Below are positions 54,372-62,667 of a stretch of 64,000 nucleotides of DNA, one piece after another. Made by a program: the position numbers and the translations under genes. The number at the start of each line of letters is the position of its first letter. The stretch's first letter is position 1. Below the pieces are notes generated by a model. It made no database searches. It had not been told where the DNA came from and saw only the letters and a program-made list of their open reading frames with translations. Source of the DNA: an uncultured Rhodospira sp. (GTDB lineage: Bacteria > Pseudomonadota > Alphaproteobacteria > Rhodospirillales > Rhodospirillaceae); contig NZ_CAKZOT010000112.1 of the NCBI RefSeq assembly GCF_937138205.1, positions 62,001 through 126,000 of the forward strand, in the 5' to 3' direction.

Positions 54372-55832
54372 TCACTCCTCCACCCGGACGGCCGCCCACT
54401 CCCGGCGCCGCCCGTCGGGCAGGGTGATGGTGAGCCGGCCACGGATGTCGCCGCCGGCATCCGCCAGCGCGGCCGGCATCACCAGAATCCCGTTGAAGGC
54501 ATCGACCGTGTCCAGACCGGTTCCGATCACCCGCATCTCGAGACCGCGCCGCGCCGCCTGGTAGGCCAGGATGGCCGCGTCGTCGCCCGCCACCCCCAGG
54601 CCCTGACCCTCGTAGGCCTCCGCCAGGCCCTCAAGCCATGGGCCGGCCGAAGCCCAGCCAACGCCCTCGGCCATGGTGCCGAAGCCGGCCGGGACCACCC
54701 ACCCCGCGCGGGTGGCCACTTCGGGACCCCGCCACACGAGCCCGATCAGCAGGATATTGGTGATCGCGATAAGCCGCACCCACCCCACCCGATCCCGCAC
54801 GACAAGCCACGCGGTGACAAGAACGACGGTCGCCGGCACGGCCGGGCCGAACAGAGTCGCGGACCCCTCAGCAAGCCCGCCAAAAGCCAGCGCCGCTAGT
54901 AGAACGGGGACGCTGAACAGCATCAACAGGCGCGCGCGGAAGTCCCGCAGGGCGCCGCGCATGATCTCCAGCGGGAGCCGCACAGTCAGCAGCGCCACCA
55001 TCGCGACCATGACCGGCCCAAGCAACAGCAGCAATGCGCCCAGATCCATGGCCAGAGAGTCCAATGTCTCCGGCAGGCGGGTCATGGCATCGTCCAGGGC
55101 GACGAGCGACGCCCGGTACCCCTGCCAGTCATGCGCCGCGTTCCACATGATGTCGGGCCACGCGCACGCCAGCGCGGTCAGAACGGCGACATAGGGGCCG
55201 GGCCGCCACGGCAGGCGGGTGACTGTTCCGGACAACAAAAGGAAGACAAGCGCCAGCGGCACGAACAGCAGCATCAGTGGATGGATCAAGACACCGACGC
55301 CGATCCCCACACCCAGGCCAACCCAGTCCGTAAGCCGTTGGTCCACGGTCATGGTCCGGCCCAGCGCCAGCAAGGCCAGCGCCCAGGGCGACGCCAGCAC
55401 GGCCACTGGACCAATGAACAGACTGTCCCAGAAGACAATTGGTAGGGTCGCGTGCACGACCATACACCAGAATCCAGTGCGGCGATCGAACAGCGCGGCG
55501 CCGATATGGTAGAGGCACCATGTGGCCATTCCCTGAGCCACGGGCGCCAACAGCCGTAGGCATTCGGCCTCTGTCCCACACCACGTGCTCACCAGGCGCA
55601 CCAGCCACGGAAGCAGCGGCCCCGAGTCCGGCCATGCCGGCCTGGGATCGAGTCCCATCAGCCACACTTCGGCCTCGCCGGGGGTCACCGGCGGTGCCGC
55701 GTCGGCCGTCAACAGCCACAGCCGCGCGCCGGTGATGGCCAGGACCGTCAGGGCGACCGCCCCGGGCGTGCACAGCAGATGGAAGGCCCGGTCAATGACC
55801 GAGGGTCGCGCGTCGCCTGAGGAATAATGCAT
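54372..55832 (-). CDS. GT39/ArnT-like membrane glycosyltransferase
   Basis: A 486-aa polytopic protein with about ten membrane segments and a C-terminal soluble domain (about 375-486). The first periplasmic loop carries APPVTPGEAEVWLMGLDPRP, where the catalytic acidic pair of GT-C enzymes is expected, and GLGVGIGVGVLIHPLMLL is typical of the PMT family. It would use a polyprenyl-phosphate sugar on the periplasmic side. ATG 55832 follows GAAGG; a longer open frame overlaps lptG and is not used. It pairs with the PAP2 gene downstream (8 bases), which suggests joint work on a lipid-linked sugar. The codon pair CTA-CTA at 54897-54902 is unusual. Confidence 0.8.
   Translation of the reverse strand: MHYSSGDARPSVIDRAFHLLCTPGAVALTVLAITGARLWLLTADAAPPVTPGEAEVWLMGLDPRPAWPDSGPLLPWLVRLVSTWCGTEAECLRLLAPVAQGMATWCLYHIGAALFDRRTGFWCMVVHATLPIVFWDSLFIGPVAVLASPWALALLALGRTMTVDQRLTDWVGLGVGIGVGVLIHPLMLLFVPLALVFLLLSGTVTRLPWRPGPYVAVLTALACAWPDIMWNAAHDWQGYRASLVALDDAMTRLPETLDSLAMDLGALLLLLGPVMVAMVALLTVRLPLEIMRGALRDFRARLLMLFSVPVLLAALAFGGLAEGSATLFGPAVPATVVLVTAWLVVRDRVGWVRLIAITNILLIGLVWRGPEVATRAGWVVPAGFGTMAEGVGWASAGPWLEGLAEAYEGQGLGVAGDDAAILAYQAARRGLEMRVIGTGLDTVDAFNGILVMPAALADAGGDIRGRLTITLPDGRRREWAAVRVEE
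54896..54903 (-). repeat. Half-site TCTACTAG of the 12-bp palindrome (inside the GT39 gene)
   Basis: On the minus strand the coding sequence reads TTCTACTAGCGG, matching 8 of 12 bases of TCTACTAGTAGA and again using two rare CTA codons (311-312, Leu-Leu). Confidence 0.45.
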
Positions 55833-55867
55833 CCGACCTTCGCTTTCGCCACTGCGGACCGTTTCGT

Positions 55868-57019
55868 TCAGCCGTCCTCGAGATGGAACAGCACGGCCAG
55901 CCCCAGCAGGCCGGCGACCAGGGTTGGCGACCAGGCCGCCAGACCGACCGGCAGCGTCTGAGACTGGCCCAGGGTATAAGTGACCTGGGAAAAAAAGTAG
56001 ACGAGGAATCCGGTCACCGTGCAGCCGATCACGCGGAACAACCAGCCGCCGCGCCGTTGGCTTGAGTTGAACCCGAACACGGCGGCCAGCAGGACCATGG
56101 CACACAGCATCGCCGGCGAGGCCAACAGGGCGTACCAATGCATCCGGTGCTCGTCGGCCGAGAATCCGGCCGATTCAAAGAAGGCGATGAACGCCGGCAA
56201 ATCCCAGAACGAAATGGATTCCGGCGCCGCGAACTTCTCCTGAATGGCCGGCACGGACAACTCGGTGGGCACGGCCAGGGTGTCCCGGTGCTCGGGCGCC
56301 TGACCCGGCACCGAGATCAGCGCCTGATCGAGGACGATTTCCTGGTCCGCAAGCCGGCCCGATCGCGCGTCGATGCGCCGGTCCGGCACGTCGTCGGGAC
56401 CGATACTCAGGACCATGACCTCGTTCAGCAGCAGGACGGAGTCCTCGTTGCGGGCCTCGCGGGCGTGGATCACGACGTACCCGTCGTCTCGTGCCTCGCG
56501 CAGCCATAACCCACCGCGCGACAGGGAGAACGGGCTGTCGGCGCCCAGACCCACCGTCTTCCCGACCCGTTCGAACTGGGTGTACAGCGCGGCGGCGATC
56601 GGGTTGAGCACGCCCACATTGATCACCCCCAGGACCAGCACCAGGGCGAACATGGGCAGCAGCACCTGCCACACGGACACACCGGCCGCCCGAACCACAA
56701 CCAGCTCGCTCGACCGCGCCAGCCGCCAGAACGAGATCAAGGCCGCCGCCAGAAAGACGAACGGCAGTGCCGTCTGCACGACCAGCGGCAGGCGAAGCAG
56801 GCCCAACGTCGCCACCAAGCCCAGGGTTGCCTCTGGCACCTTGGCGGTCCGCCGCAACAACTCAATGATATCAAACAACAGGATGACGCCGGACACCACC
56901 AGGACGGTGAGTCCCAGGGCAATCAGGAAATGCCGCGCGATGTAGGTCGTCAGAGTTGGGTGCACGCCGAAGGTTCCGAATGCGGGCCGATCGCGACCGC
57001 GAAGGATAGGCGCGGTCAC
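55868..57019 (-). CDS. lptG: LPS export ABC transporter permease LptG
   Basis: A 383-aa YjgP/YjgQ-family permease: three N-terminal membrane segments (about 30-125), a large periplasmic beta-jellyroll (about 135-280), and three C-terminal membrane segments. TLTTYIARHFLIALGLTVLV opens it, and SSELVVVRAAGVSVWQVLLP is the cytoplasmic coupling helix contacting LptB. It moves LPS from the inner membrane to the LptC-A-D bridge. lptF, usually adjacent, is not next to it. The GTG at 57019 is the first possible start; an in-frame GTG at 56965 is nearer the conserved part. It ends 35 bases before the GT39 gene. Confidence 0.9.
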   Translation of the reverse strand: MTAPILRGRDRPAFGTFGVHPTLTTYIARHFLIALGLTVLVVSGVILLFDIIELLRRTAKVPEATLGLVATLGLLRLPLVVQTALPFVFLAAALISFWRLARSSELVVVRAAGVSVWQVLLPMFALVLVLGVINVGVLNPIAAALYTQFERVGKTVGLGADSPFSLSRGGLWLREARDDGYVVIHAREARNEDSVLLLNEVMVLSIGPDDVPDRRIDARSGRLADQEIVLDQALISVPGQAPEHRDTLAVPTELSVPAIQEKFAAPESISFWDLPAFIAFFESAGFSADEHRMHWYALLASPAMLCAMVLLAAVFGFNSSQRRGGWLFRVIGCTVTGFLVYFFSQVTYTLGQSQTLPVGLAAWSPTLVAGLLGLAVLFHLEDG

Positions 57020-57185
57020 CGAGCGCCGTTCTTACACCGCCGGTGCCGGACTTGTCACCGCACACCCGCGTACCGATGTCCGGCCCTGGCGCTCGGAGCG
57101 GCTTTCGGGCCTTTGCGGCACTCCTCCAGGGCGGTATGGTGACGCGCACCATGGTTCCCGCACCGCGAAGAAATGGAAGTGCGTC

Positions 57186-57974
57186 ATGCCAGCCCCCATG
57201 CACGTCCCGAGCACCGAAGACATCGAACGTGAGATCGAGGCCGAGTTCCGCGACGACGCCCGTCAGGCCCTCAACCGCGTCGAGGTGGAGATCGAGAACG
57301 CGCGCTCCGGGGCGACGAGCGGACCAGCCGCCGCCGGCGCCTTGCGTAAGATCATCCGCTCGTTGACCGCCCAGGCGCCGTCCGGCGTGCTGCCCAGCGC
57401 ACGTCTGCTCCTTCGGCGCATGGATGAATACCTCGGACCGCTCGACGATCTGACGCCGGTTCACCTGGATGACGTCAGGTTCTTCGCCGACCGGCTGGAG
57501 GATGCGCTCGAGGGCCGGTTGGAGGGCACCGAGGCCACCGCGCGCGTGGTGCGTGAACTGCCCCTCAAGCGCACGTTCGATATCGACTTCGAGGTCGTCA
57601 TCCCGCGCCCGGTCGAGGTGCTGCTGGTCCTGCCGGACCGCGCCGGCGCCCACCTGGTCGAGCGGGAACTGGCTGCCTGCGGCCTGCGCAGCACGAACGT
57701 CCGCATCCCCTTCGATGCGTTCGAACAGGCGTTCCGCGCCCGCCCCGACCTGATCATCGCCGGCCAGGAGATCGGCGAGATGACGGGCGTGGATTTGGCC
57801 TGCGCCTTCACGGCCATGCCGCATACGCGCGATATTCCGTTCGCCCTTCTGTCCAGCTACGAGTGGGGGCACGCGGCACTGAAGGACCTGCCGCCACGGG
57901 CGGCGCTGCTGAAGAAGGGGCCGCGATTCGGCGACGACCTGGCGCTGGCCCTCACCCGATTCGGGATTCTCTGA
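57186..57974 (+). CDS. Degenerate HPt-like plus pseudo-receiver protein
   Basis: A 262-aa soluble protein with no exact family recognised. Residues about 10-125 look like a helical HPt bundle (EREIEAEFRDDARQALNRVE, then LRKIIRSLTAQAP), but the phosphorylatable His is Arg58. Residues about 142-262 have a receiver-like pattern (VEVLLVLPDRAGAHLVEREL, then DLIIAGQEIGEMTGVDLA), with Ala/Gly where the phospho-Asp belongs; the conserved Lys appears in LLKKGPRF. It may be a phosphorylation-independent adaptor or scaffold. ATG 57186 is used; ATG 57198 is close. The lone cheW at 59451 is a possible relation. Confidence 0.6.
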   Translation: MPAPMHVPSTEDIEREIEAEFRDDARQALNRVEVEIENARSGATSGPAAAGALRKIIRSLTAQAPSGVLPSARLLLRRMDEYLGPLDDLTPVHLDDVRFFADRLEDALEGRLEGTEATARVVRELPLKRTFDIDFEVVIPRPVEVLLVLPDRAGAHLVERELAACGLRSTNVRIPFDAFEQAFRARPDLIIAGQEIGEMTGVDLACAFTAMPHTRDIPFALLSSYEWGHAALKDLPPRAALLKKGPRFGDDLALALTRFGIL

Positions 57975-58002
57975 TCGCATGCGTCGGCGGGCGAAACGGG
58001 CA

Positions 58003-58590
58003 TTAGAACGAGGAGTTCGGCTCCTCCAGGAACGCCAATTCCTCGGGCGTGGAGTCGCGGCCCAGGATCGCGTTTCGGTGCGGAAAGCGCCCGAACAGGG
58101 CGATGATCTCGTGGTGGCGGTGGGCCGACTTCTGCGCGCCCTCGATGCCCAGACGGTCGTACAGGGTCAGGGACCGTTCCTGTTCGACGAGATCCTCGGC
58201 GTGCTGGAACGGCATATACAGGAACAGCCGCTCGACCGGGGTCAGAGCCGTATCGTGGCCGTCACGAAGCGCCTGCTTGGCGGCGTCCAGGGCCTTGCCA
58301 TCGGTTGCGAACGCCCGGGGTGTGCCCCGGTGGATGTTGCGCGGAACCTGATCGAGCAGAAGGATCAGCGCCAAGGCCCCCTTTGGCGTTACCGCCCAGC
58401 CGTCGAGTTCCCCGCGCGCCGCGCGGGCATGGGCCTCGGCGAACCGCGCGCCCACCTCCGCGTCGAAGGCCTCGGATTTCTCGAACCAGACGTCGCGAAA
58501 CCCGCCATACTCTGGATCGTCCGGTGTTCCAAACCAGAACGCCAGCAGGTCATCGGCCAAGGGATCGAGAGACTCATCGGAACCGGCCAT
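58003..58590 (-). CDS. DUF924 family protein
   Basis: A 195-aa all-helical protein of the TPR-like DUF924 family. The conserved segments are [40 protein letters not shown] (about 79-94), [10 protein letters not shown] and [19 protein letters not shown]. No biochemical role is established for the family. It is divergent from lipB with 43 bases between and convergent with the pseudo-receiver gene. Confidence 0.88.
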   Translation of the reverse strand: MAGSDESLDPLADDLLAFWFGTPDDPEYGGFRDVWFEKSEAFDAEVGARFAEAHARAARGELDGWAVTPKGALALILLLDQVPRNIHRGTPRAFATDGKALDAAKQALRDGHDTALTPVERLFLYMPFQHAEDLVEQERSLTLYDRLGIEGAQKSAHRHHEIIALFGRFPHRNAILGRDSTPEELAFLEEPNSSF

Positions 58591-58633
58591 GGTCGGGCGC
58601 CTTTTCTGTCAAGGAACCGGGATCACACATCGC

Positions 58634-59317
58634 ATGAGGCAGACGAAAAAGCCATCGTACCAGACGTCCGAGCCGGAGTGGCGGGTGAGCCGGGAGCCGG
58701 TCCCCTACCCCGACGCCGTGGCCGAAATGGAAACCCGCGTCGCCGCCATCCGCGCCGGCACGGCGCCGGAACTGGTCTGGCTGCTGGAGCACCCGCCGGT
58801 GTACACGGCCGGAACCTCCGCCCGCCCCGAGGATCTGGTGATCGCCGATCGTTTCCCGGTCTACCGCACCGGGCGCGGTGGTCAGTACACCTATCACGGC
58901 CCCGGCCAGCGGGTCGCCTATGTCCTGCTGGACCTGGGCCGGCGTGATCGCGACGTCCGGTGCCACGTCCACCGCCTGGAAGAATGGCTGATCCGCGCCC
59001 TGGCCCAGCTCGATGTCGTCGCCGAGCGCCGCGCGGACCGCGTGGGCCTGTGGGTGCCACGCGGCACAGGACGCGAGGACAAGATCGCCGCCGTCGGTGT
59101 GCGTGTGCGGCGGTGGGTGACGTTCCACGGCGTCGCCCTCAACGTCAACCCGGACCTCGGCCACTTCGCCGGCATTGTGCCGTGCGGGATCCGCGAGCAT
59201 GGCGTGACGAGCCTGTTCGATCTGGGACGAAAGGTTACCATGGTCGAGGTTGACGCCCTATTGCGGGCAACCTTCACAGAAGTCTTCGGTGCCGCTCGCC
59301 CGCTGTGTTCCGCCTGA
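58634..59317 (+). CDS. lipB: Lipoyl(octanoyl) transferase
   Basis: A 227-aa enzyme moving octanoyl groups from acyl carrier protein to lipoyl domains. The acyl-binding core is [20 protein letters not shown] (about 79-98); [13 protein letters not shown] comes before it, and the catalytic Cys and Lys appear in [17 protein letters not shown] and [15 protein letters not shown] (a Lys-to-Arg-like change at the first position of VRVRRW, where most members read GVRxRRW, is normal). ATG 58634 was chosen from homology, with GAT-rich sequence and no strong ribosome site upstream. Confidence 0.94.
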   Translation: MRQTKKPSYQTSEPEWRVSREPVPYPDAVAEMETRVAAIRAGTAPELVWLLEHPPVYTAGTSARPEDLVIADRFPVYRTGRGGQYTYHGPGQRVAYVLLDLGRRDRDVRCHVHRLEEWLIRALAQLDVVAERRADRVGLWVPRGTGREDKIAAVGVRVRRWVTFHGVALNVNPDLGHFAGIVPCGIREHGVTSLFDLGRKVTMVEVDALLRATFTEVFGAARPLCSA

Positions 59318-59450
59318 ATTATGGCTGTTGTGGCGGCGTCGTTGGACACGACCAGCGACCTTGCCTTGACACACGGTGGTCCGCACGCGCAAAGTTTCGT
59401 GGGCTTTCTGTCACGCGCCCGCGTGGCTCTCCAGAACGGATGTTGCAGCC

Positions 59451-59948
59451 ATGACTCAAGTTGCCAAGTCGTCGCAGGATCGCGCCGCCGCCGGAACGGG
59501 CAGCGCTGTTGCCAAGGTGTCGGCGGAGCAGGTCTTCGTCACCATCTACGTGCACGGCCAACTCTTCGGCATTCCCGTGGAGCGCGTGCAGGATATCCTG
59601 ATCCCCGAAAAGATCGCCCGCATTCCCCTGGCGCCGAACGAGGTGGCCGGGGCGATCAACCTGCGTGGCCGCATCGTGACCGTCATTGAGGTCCGCAAGC
59701 GCCTCGGCCTGCCCAAGCCGAAGGACCCGAAAAAGAATGTCATGTGCGTGACCATCGAGCAGGGCAACGAACTCTACAGCATGATGGTCGACTCCGTCGG
59801 CAACGTGCACAGCCTGTCGCTGGACTCCATCGAACCGAACCCGTCGACGCTTGACCCGCGCTGGCGAGCCGTTTCCCTGGGCGTGGTGCGCCTGGAAGGG
59901 GAGTTGATGGTTGTCATGGACGTCGACGCCTTCCTGAAGTTCGAGTGA
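59451..59948 (+). CDS. cheW: Chemotaxis coupling protein CheW
   Basis: A 165-aa SH3-like coupling protein. After about 25 polar residues comes FVTIYVHGQLFGIPVERVQD, then PLAPNEVAGAINLRGRIVTV (the conserved NLRG) and LDPRWRAVSLGVVRLEGELM. CheW links receptors to the kinase CheA. No cheA, receptor or cheY is nearby, so it is an orphan that must join a system elsewhere. ATG 59451 is chosen over an upstream open frame by homology. It may be an accessory or non-motility CheW. Confidence 0.92.
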   Translation: MTQVAKSSQDRAAAGTGSAVAKVSAEQVFVTIYVHGQLFGIPVERVQDILIPEKIARIPLAPNEVAGAINLRGRIVTVIEVRKRLGLPKPKDPKKNVMCVTIEQGNELYSMMVDSVGNVHSLSLDSIEPNPSTLDPRWRAVSLGVVRLEGELMVVMDVDAFLKFE

Positions 59949-60018
59949 CCATTGAGGACACCCCCTCGATCTCGATGGACGGGGTGGTCCAGATGTGGAC
60001 ACCAAGGGACGGTCAGGC

Positions 60019-60519
60019 ATGAGCGACAGGGCGTTTCAGGAATCGTACCCGGATGACGTGAGCCATTGCTACGGCTGCGGCCGTCTCAATGAGCATGGGC
60101 ACCAGTTGAAAAGCTACTGGGACGGTGAGGAAACCGTGGCCCAGTTCGAGCCGTTGCCCTATCACACCGCCATTCCCGGGTTCGTGTACGGGGGGCTGAT
60201 CGCTTCCTTGGTGGATTGCCACGGCACGGCCACGGCCGCCGCCGCCTCGTACCGGGCGGAAGGGCGCGTCATGGGCAGCGAGCCGGCATTGCGCTTCGTG
60301 ACCGCGTCGTTGCATGTGGACTTCCTGCGCCCCACGCCGTTGGGCGGGCCGCTGGAGCTGCGCGGTCACGTGGAGACCCTCGGCCCGCGCAAGGCCTCTA
60401 TCGCCATCACGGTCTCCGCCGAAGGCGTCGTGTGCGCCCGGGGCCGCGTGGTGGCGGTGCGGATGCCGGAGTCCATGACCCCACCCCAGGCCGACGCGCG
60501 CGAACCGGCCGGGGCGTGA
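60019..60519 (+). CDS. PaaI-type thioesterase
   Basis: A 166-aa hotdog-fold protein. It begins with a Cys pair (HCYGCGRLNEHGHQLKSYWD, about 15-34) seen in a subgroup of PaaI-like thioesterases. The core IPGFVYGGLIASLVDCHGTA (about 55-74) contains the catalytic Asp/His region, and LHVDFLRPTPLGGPLELRG follows. It differs from the other PaaI-like protein in this window (2717-3205). The substrate is unknown. It ends 5 bases before the convergent sufA-like stop. Confidence 0.85.
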   Translation: MSDRAFQESYPDDVSHCYGCGRLNEHGHQLKSYWDGEETVAQFEPLPYHTAIPGFVYGGLIASLVDCHGTATAAAASYRAEGRVMGSEPALRFVTASLHVDFLRPTPLGGPLELRGHVETLGPRKASIAITVSAEGVVCARGRVVAVRMPESMTPPQADAREPAGA

Positions 60520-60524
60520 TCCGA

Positions 60525-60905
60525 TCAGACAGCGAAGCTTTCACCGCAGCCGCACTGACTGGTGGCGTTCGGATTGCGGAACACGAAGCCGCTTTGCATT
60601 TTCGTGTCCTCGTAGTCCATCTCGGCCCCGAGCAGATACATGACGGCCATCGGATCGATGAACACGCGAGCACCGTCGCGCTCGACCACGTCCTCGAAGG
60701 CGCCAGCCTCCTCGGCATACTCCACCTGATAGCGCAGGCCGGAGCATCCCGCCTTCTTGATGCCCACGCGAACGCCCTGCACCGGCTTGCCGGCCCGGGC
60801 CATCAGGTCGCGCACGCGCGCGGCGGCGGCGGCGGTCAGCGTCAGGGGCGCCGGACGGGCCGGCGGGGCGGTGTCGGTGGGACGGTCGGAGGTGGTGGTC
60901 GTCAT
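60525..60905 (-). CDS. sufA: Iron-sulfur cluster assembly protein, HesB/IscA/SufA family
   Basis: A 126-aa A-type carrier. The three conserved cysteines are in KKAGCSGLRYQVEY and SQCGCGESF (C-x60s-C-G-C pattern). The first 25 residues are a Thr/Pro-rich, unconserved lead. It receives Fe-S clusters from SufBCD and hands them to targets. ATG 60905 begins MTTTTSDRP; a start 15 bases upstream is possible. It closes the suf operon. Confidence 0.92.
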   Translation of the reverse strand: MTTTTSDRPTDTAPPARPAPLTLTAAAAARVRDLMARAGKPVQGVRVGIKKAGCSGLRYQVEYAEEAGAFEDVVERDGARVFIDPMAVMYLLGAEMDYEDTKMQSGFVFRNPNATSQCGCGESFAV

Positions 60906-60957
60906 CAAACGCCCTTCCATACAAAAACAGACACAACAAGCTGCCGGCCGGCCCGAC

Positions 60958-61407
60958 TTAGTACATATCCAGCTCGACCTTGGCGATCTCTGACATGTTG
61001 GCCGGCGTCCACGGCGGATCCCAGGTCAGCGTCACCGTCACCATGCCGACGCCCGGCGTCGCGGCCACCGCCTCGGCCACCTGCCCCGGCAACTCGCCGG
61101 CCACCGGGCACGCCGGCGCGGTCAGGGTCATGACGACGTCCCAGTCGCCCCGGCCCTTCGGCTCGATCTCGTAGATCAGGCCCAGGTCGTAGATGTTGAC
61201 CGGGATCTCCGGATCATGGACCGAGCGCAGGGCATCCACGACGGCCTCCTCCCCCGCCGGTTCGGCACCCTCGGTCAGCGGTGTTCCGGCGGTGGCGGAG
61301 AAGCCTTCCTCCGGCGGTGGCTCCGTCGATGCGGGCATGGCGTAAGGGGGCATCATGGCGGCGGTTTCCCTCAAAGACATTGCGGTGTGCGGGTCTTGGT
61401 CCTTCAT
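60958..61407 (-). CDS. sufT: SUF-associated DUF59/MIP18 family protein (SufT)
   Basis: A 149-aa protein. Residues about 55-149 are a DUF59 domain: VVDALRSVHDPEIPVNIYDL, then TLTAPACPVAGELPGQV with the reactive Cys of the family, and TLTWDPPWTPANMSEIAK at the end. Members assist Fe-S cluster maturation. The first 50 residues are low in complexity. It starts 4 bases after sufS ends, with 52 bases to sufA downstream. Confidence 0.92.
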   Translation of the reverse strand: MKDQDPHTAMSLRETAAMMPPYAMPASTEPPPEEGFSATAGTPLTEGAEPAGEEAVVDALRSVHDPEIPVNIYDLGLIYEIEPKGRGDWDVVMTLTAPACPVAGELPGQVAEAVAATPGVGMVTVTLTWDPPWTPANMSEIAKVELDMY

Positions 61408-61411
61408 TCAC

Positions 61412-62662
61412 TCACATCAGGATCGCGCGCGCGCGATCCAGCGCCTCGATCAACGCATCGATGTCGGCGCGGGTGTTGTACAGGCCGAAGGACGCGCGGA
61501 TCGTGCCACTGACGCCCAGGCGCGCCATCAGCGGTTCGGCGCAGTGATGCCCGGCGCGCAGGCACAGGCCGGAACGGTCCAGCAGCAGGGCCAGGTCCTG
61601 CGGATGCGCCCCGGCGAGGCTGAACGACACCACCGCCGCCTTGTGCGCGGCGGTGCCGTGCACGGTCACCCCCTCAATGGAGGCCAGCCGCTGCATGGCG
61701 TAGCGCAGCAGGTCGGCCTCGTGCGCGGCGATCGTCTCGCGGCCGATGGCCTGCACATAGTCGATCGCGGCGGCGAGGCCAATCGCCTCGACGATGGGCG
61801 GCGTGCCGGCCTCGAACCGGGCCGGCGGCGGGGCATACGTGGTTTTCTCGAACGTCACGGAGTCGATCATGTCGCCGCCGCCCTTCCATGGCGGCATGGC
61901 CTCCAGCAGGTCGAGCGTGCCGTACAGCACGCCGATGCCCGTGGGACCGTACAGCTTGTGGCCGGTGAAGGCGTAGAAGTCGCAGCCGATGGCCCGCACA
62001 TCGACCGGCCCGTGAACGACCGCCTGGCTGCCGTCCAGCAGGACACGGGCGCCGACGGCATGGGCGCGCGCGGTGATGTCGGCGACGGGCAGGATGGTCC
62101 CCAAAACGTTCGAGCAGTGGGCCACGGCGACCAGCTTGACCCGCTCGTCCAGCAGGCGGTCGAACGCGGCCATGTCCAGCGCACCGTCGTCGGTGATGGG
62201 CGCCACGCGCAGGTCGCACCCGGTTGCCTCCCGAACCATCTGCCACGGCACGATGTTGGCGTGATGTTCCAGTTCGGTGATCAGGATGGCGTCCCCGGGA
62301 CCAAGGGTCGACCGCGCCCAGGTGTGGGCCACCAGATTGATGGAATCGGTGGCGTTGGCGGTGAACACGATCTCGCGCTCGTCGGCCGCGTTGAGGAACG
62401 CGCGTACGGTCTCGCGCGCCGCCTCGTAGCGGCCGGTCGCCGTCTCCGACAGCCAGTAGGCCCCCCGGTGGACGTTTGCGTAGCACTCGGTGTGCGCCCG
62501 GGTCATGGCCTCCAGCACCTGCCGCGGCTTCTGCGCCGAGGCCCCGGTGTCGAGGTAGACCAGGGGCTTGCCGTGCACCTGACGGCCAAGGATGGGGAAG
62601 TCGTCGCGGGCGACTTCCGGGTCGTACGCGGGCACGGCGGCGGTCTTGGTGGCAACGTCCAT
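61412..62662 (-). CDS. sufS: Cysteine desulfurase SufS
   Basis: A 416-aa class II (SufS-type) PLP enzyme supplying sulfur. DDFPILGRQVHGKPLVYLD opens it; the Schiff-base lysine is in FTGHKLYGPTGIGVLYG (near residue 235) and the persulfide Cys is in LRAGHHCAEPLM (near residue 374). RTTNAT-type region NATDSINLVAHTW is intact. ATG 62662 follows GGGAGG by ten bases. It lies 5 bases after the sufD stop, and no sufE is seen in the visible part of the operon. Confidence 0.95.
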   Translation of the reverse strand: MDVATKTAAVPAYDPEVARDDFPILGRQVHGKPLVYLDTGASAQKPRQVLEAMTRAHTECYANVHRGAYWLSETATGRYEAARETVRAFLNAADEREIVFTANATDSINLVAHTWARSTLGPGDAILITELEHHANIVPWQMVREATGCDLRVAPITDDGALDMAAFDRLLDERVKLVAVAHCSNVLGTILPVADITARAHAVGARVLLDGSQAVVHGPVDVRAIGCDFYAFTGHKLYGPTGIGVLYGTLDLLEAMPPWKGGGDMIDSVTFEKTTYAPPPARFEAGTPPIVEAIGLAAAIDYVQAIGRETIAAHEADLLRYAMQRLASIEGVTVHGTAAHKAAVVSFSLAGAHPQDLALLLDRSGLCLRAGHHCAEPLMARLGVSGTIRASFGLYNTRADIDALIEALDRARAILM

Positions 62663-62667
62663 CGGCG

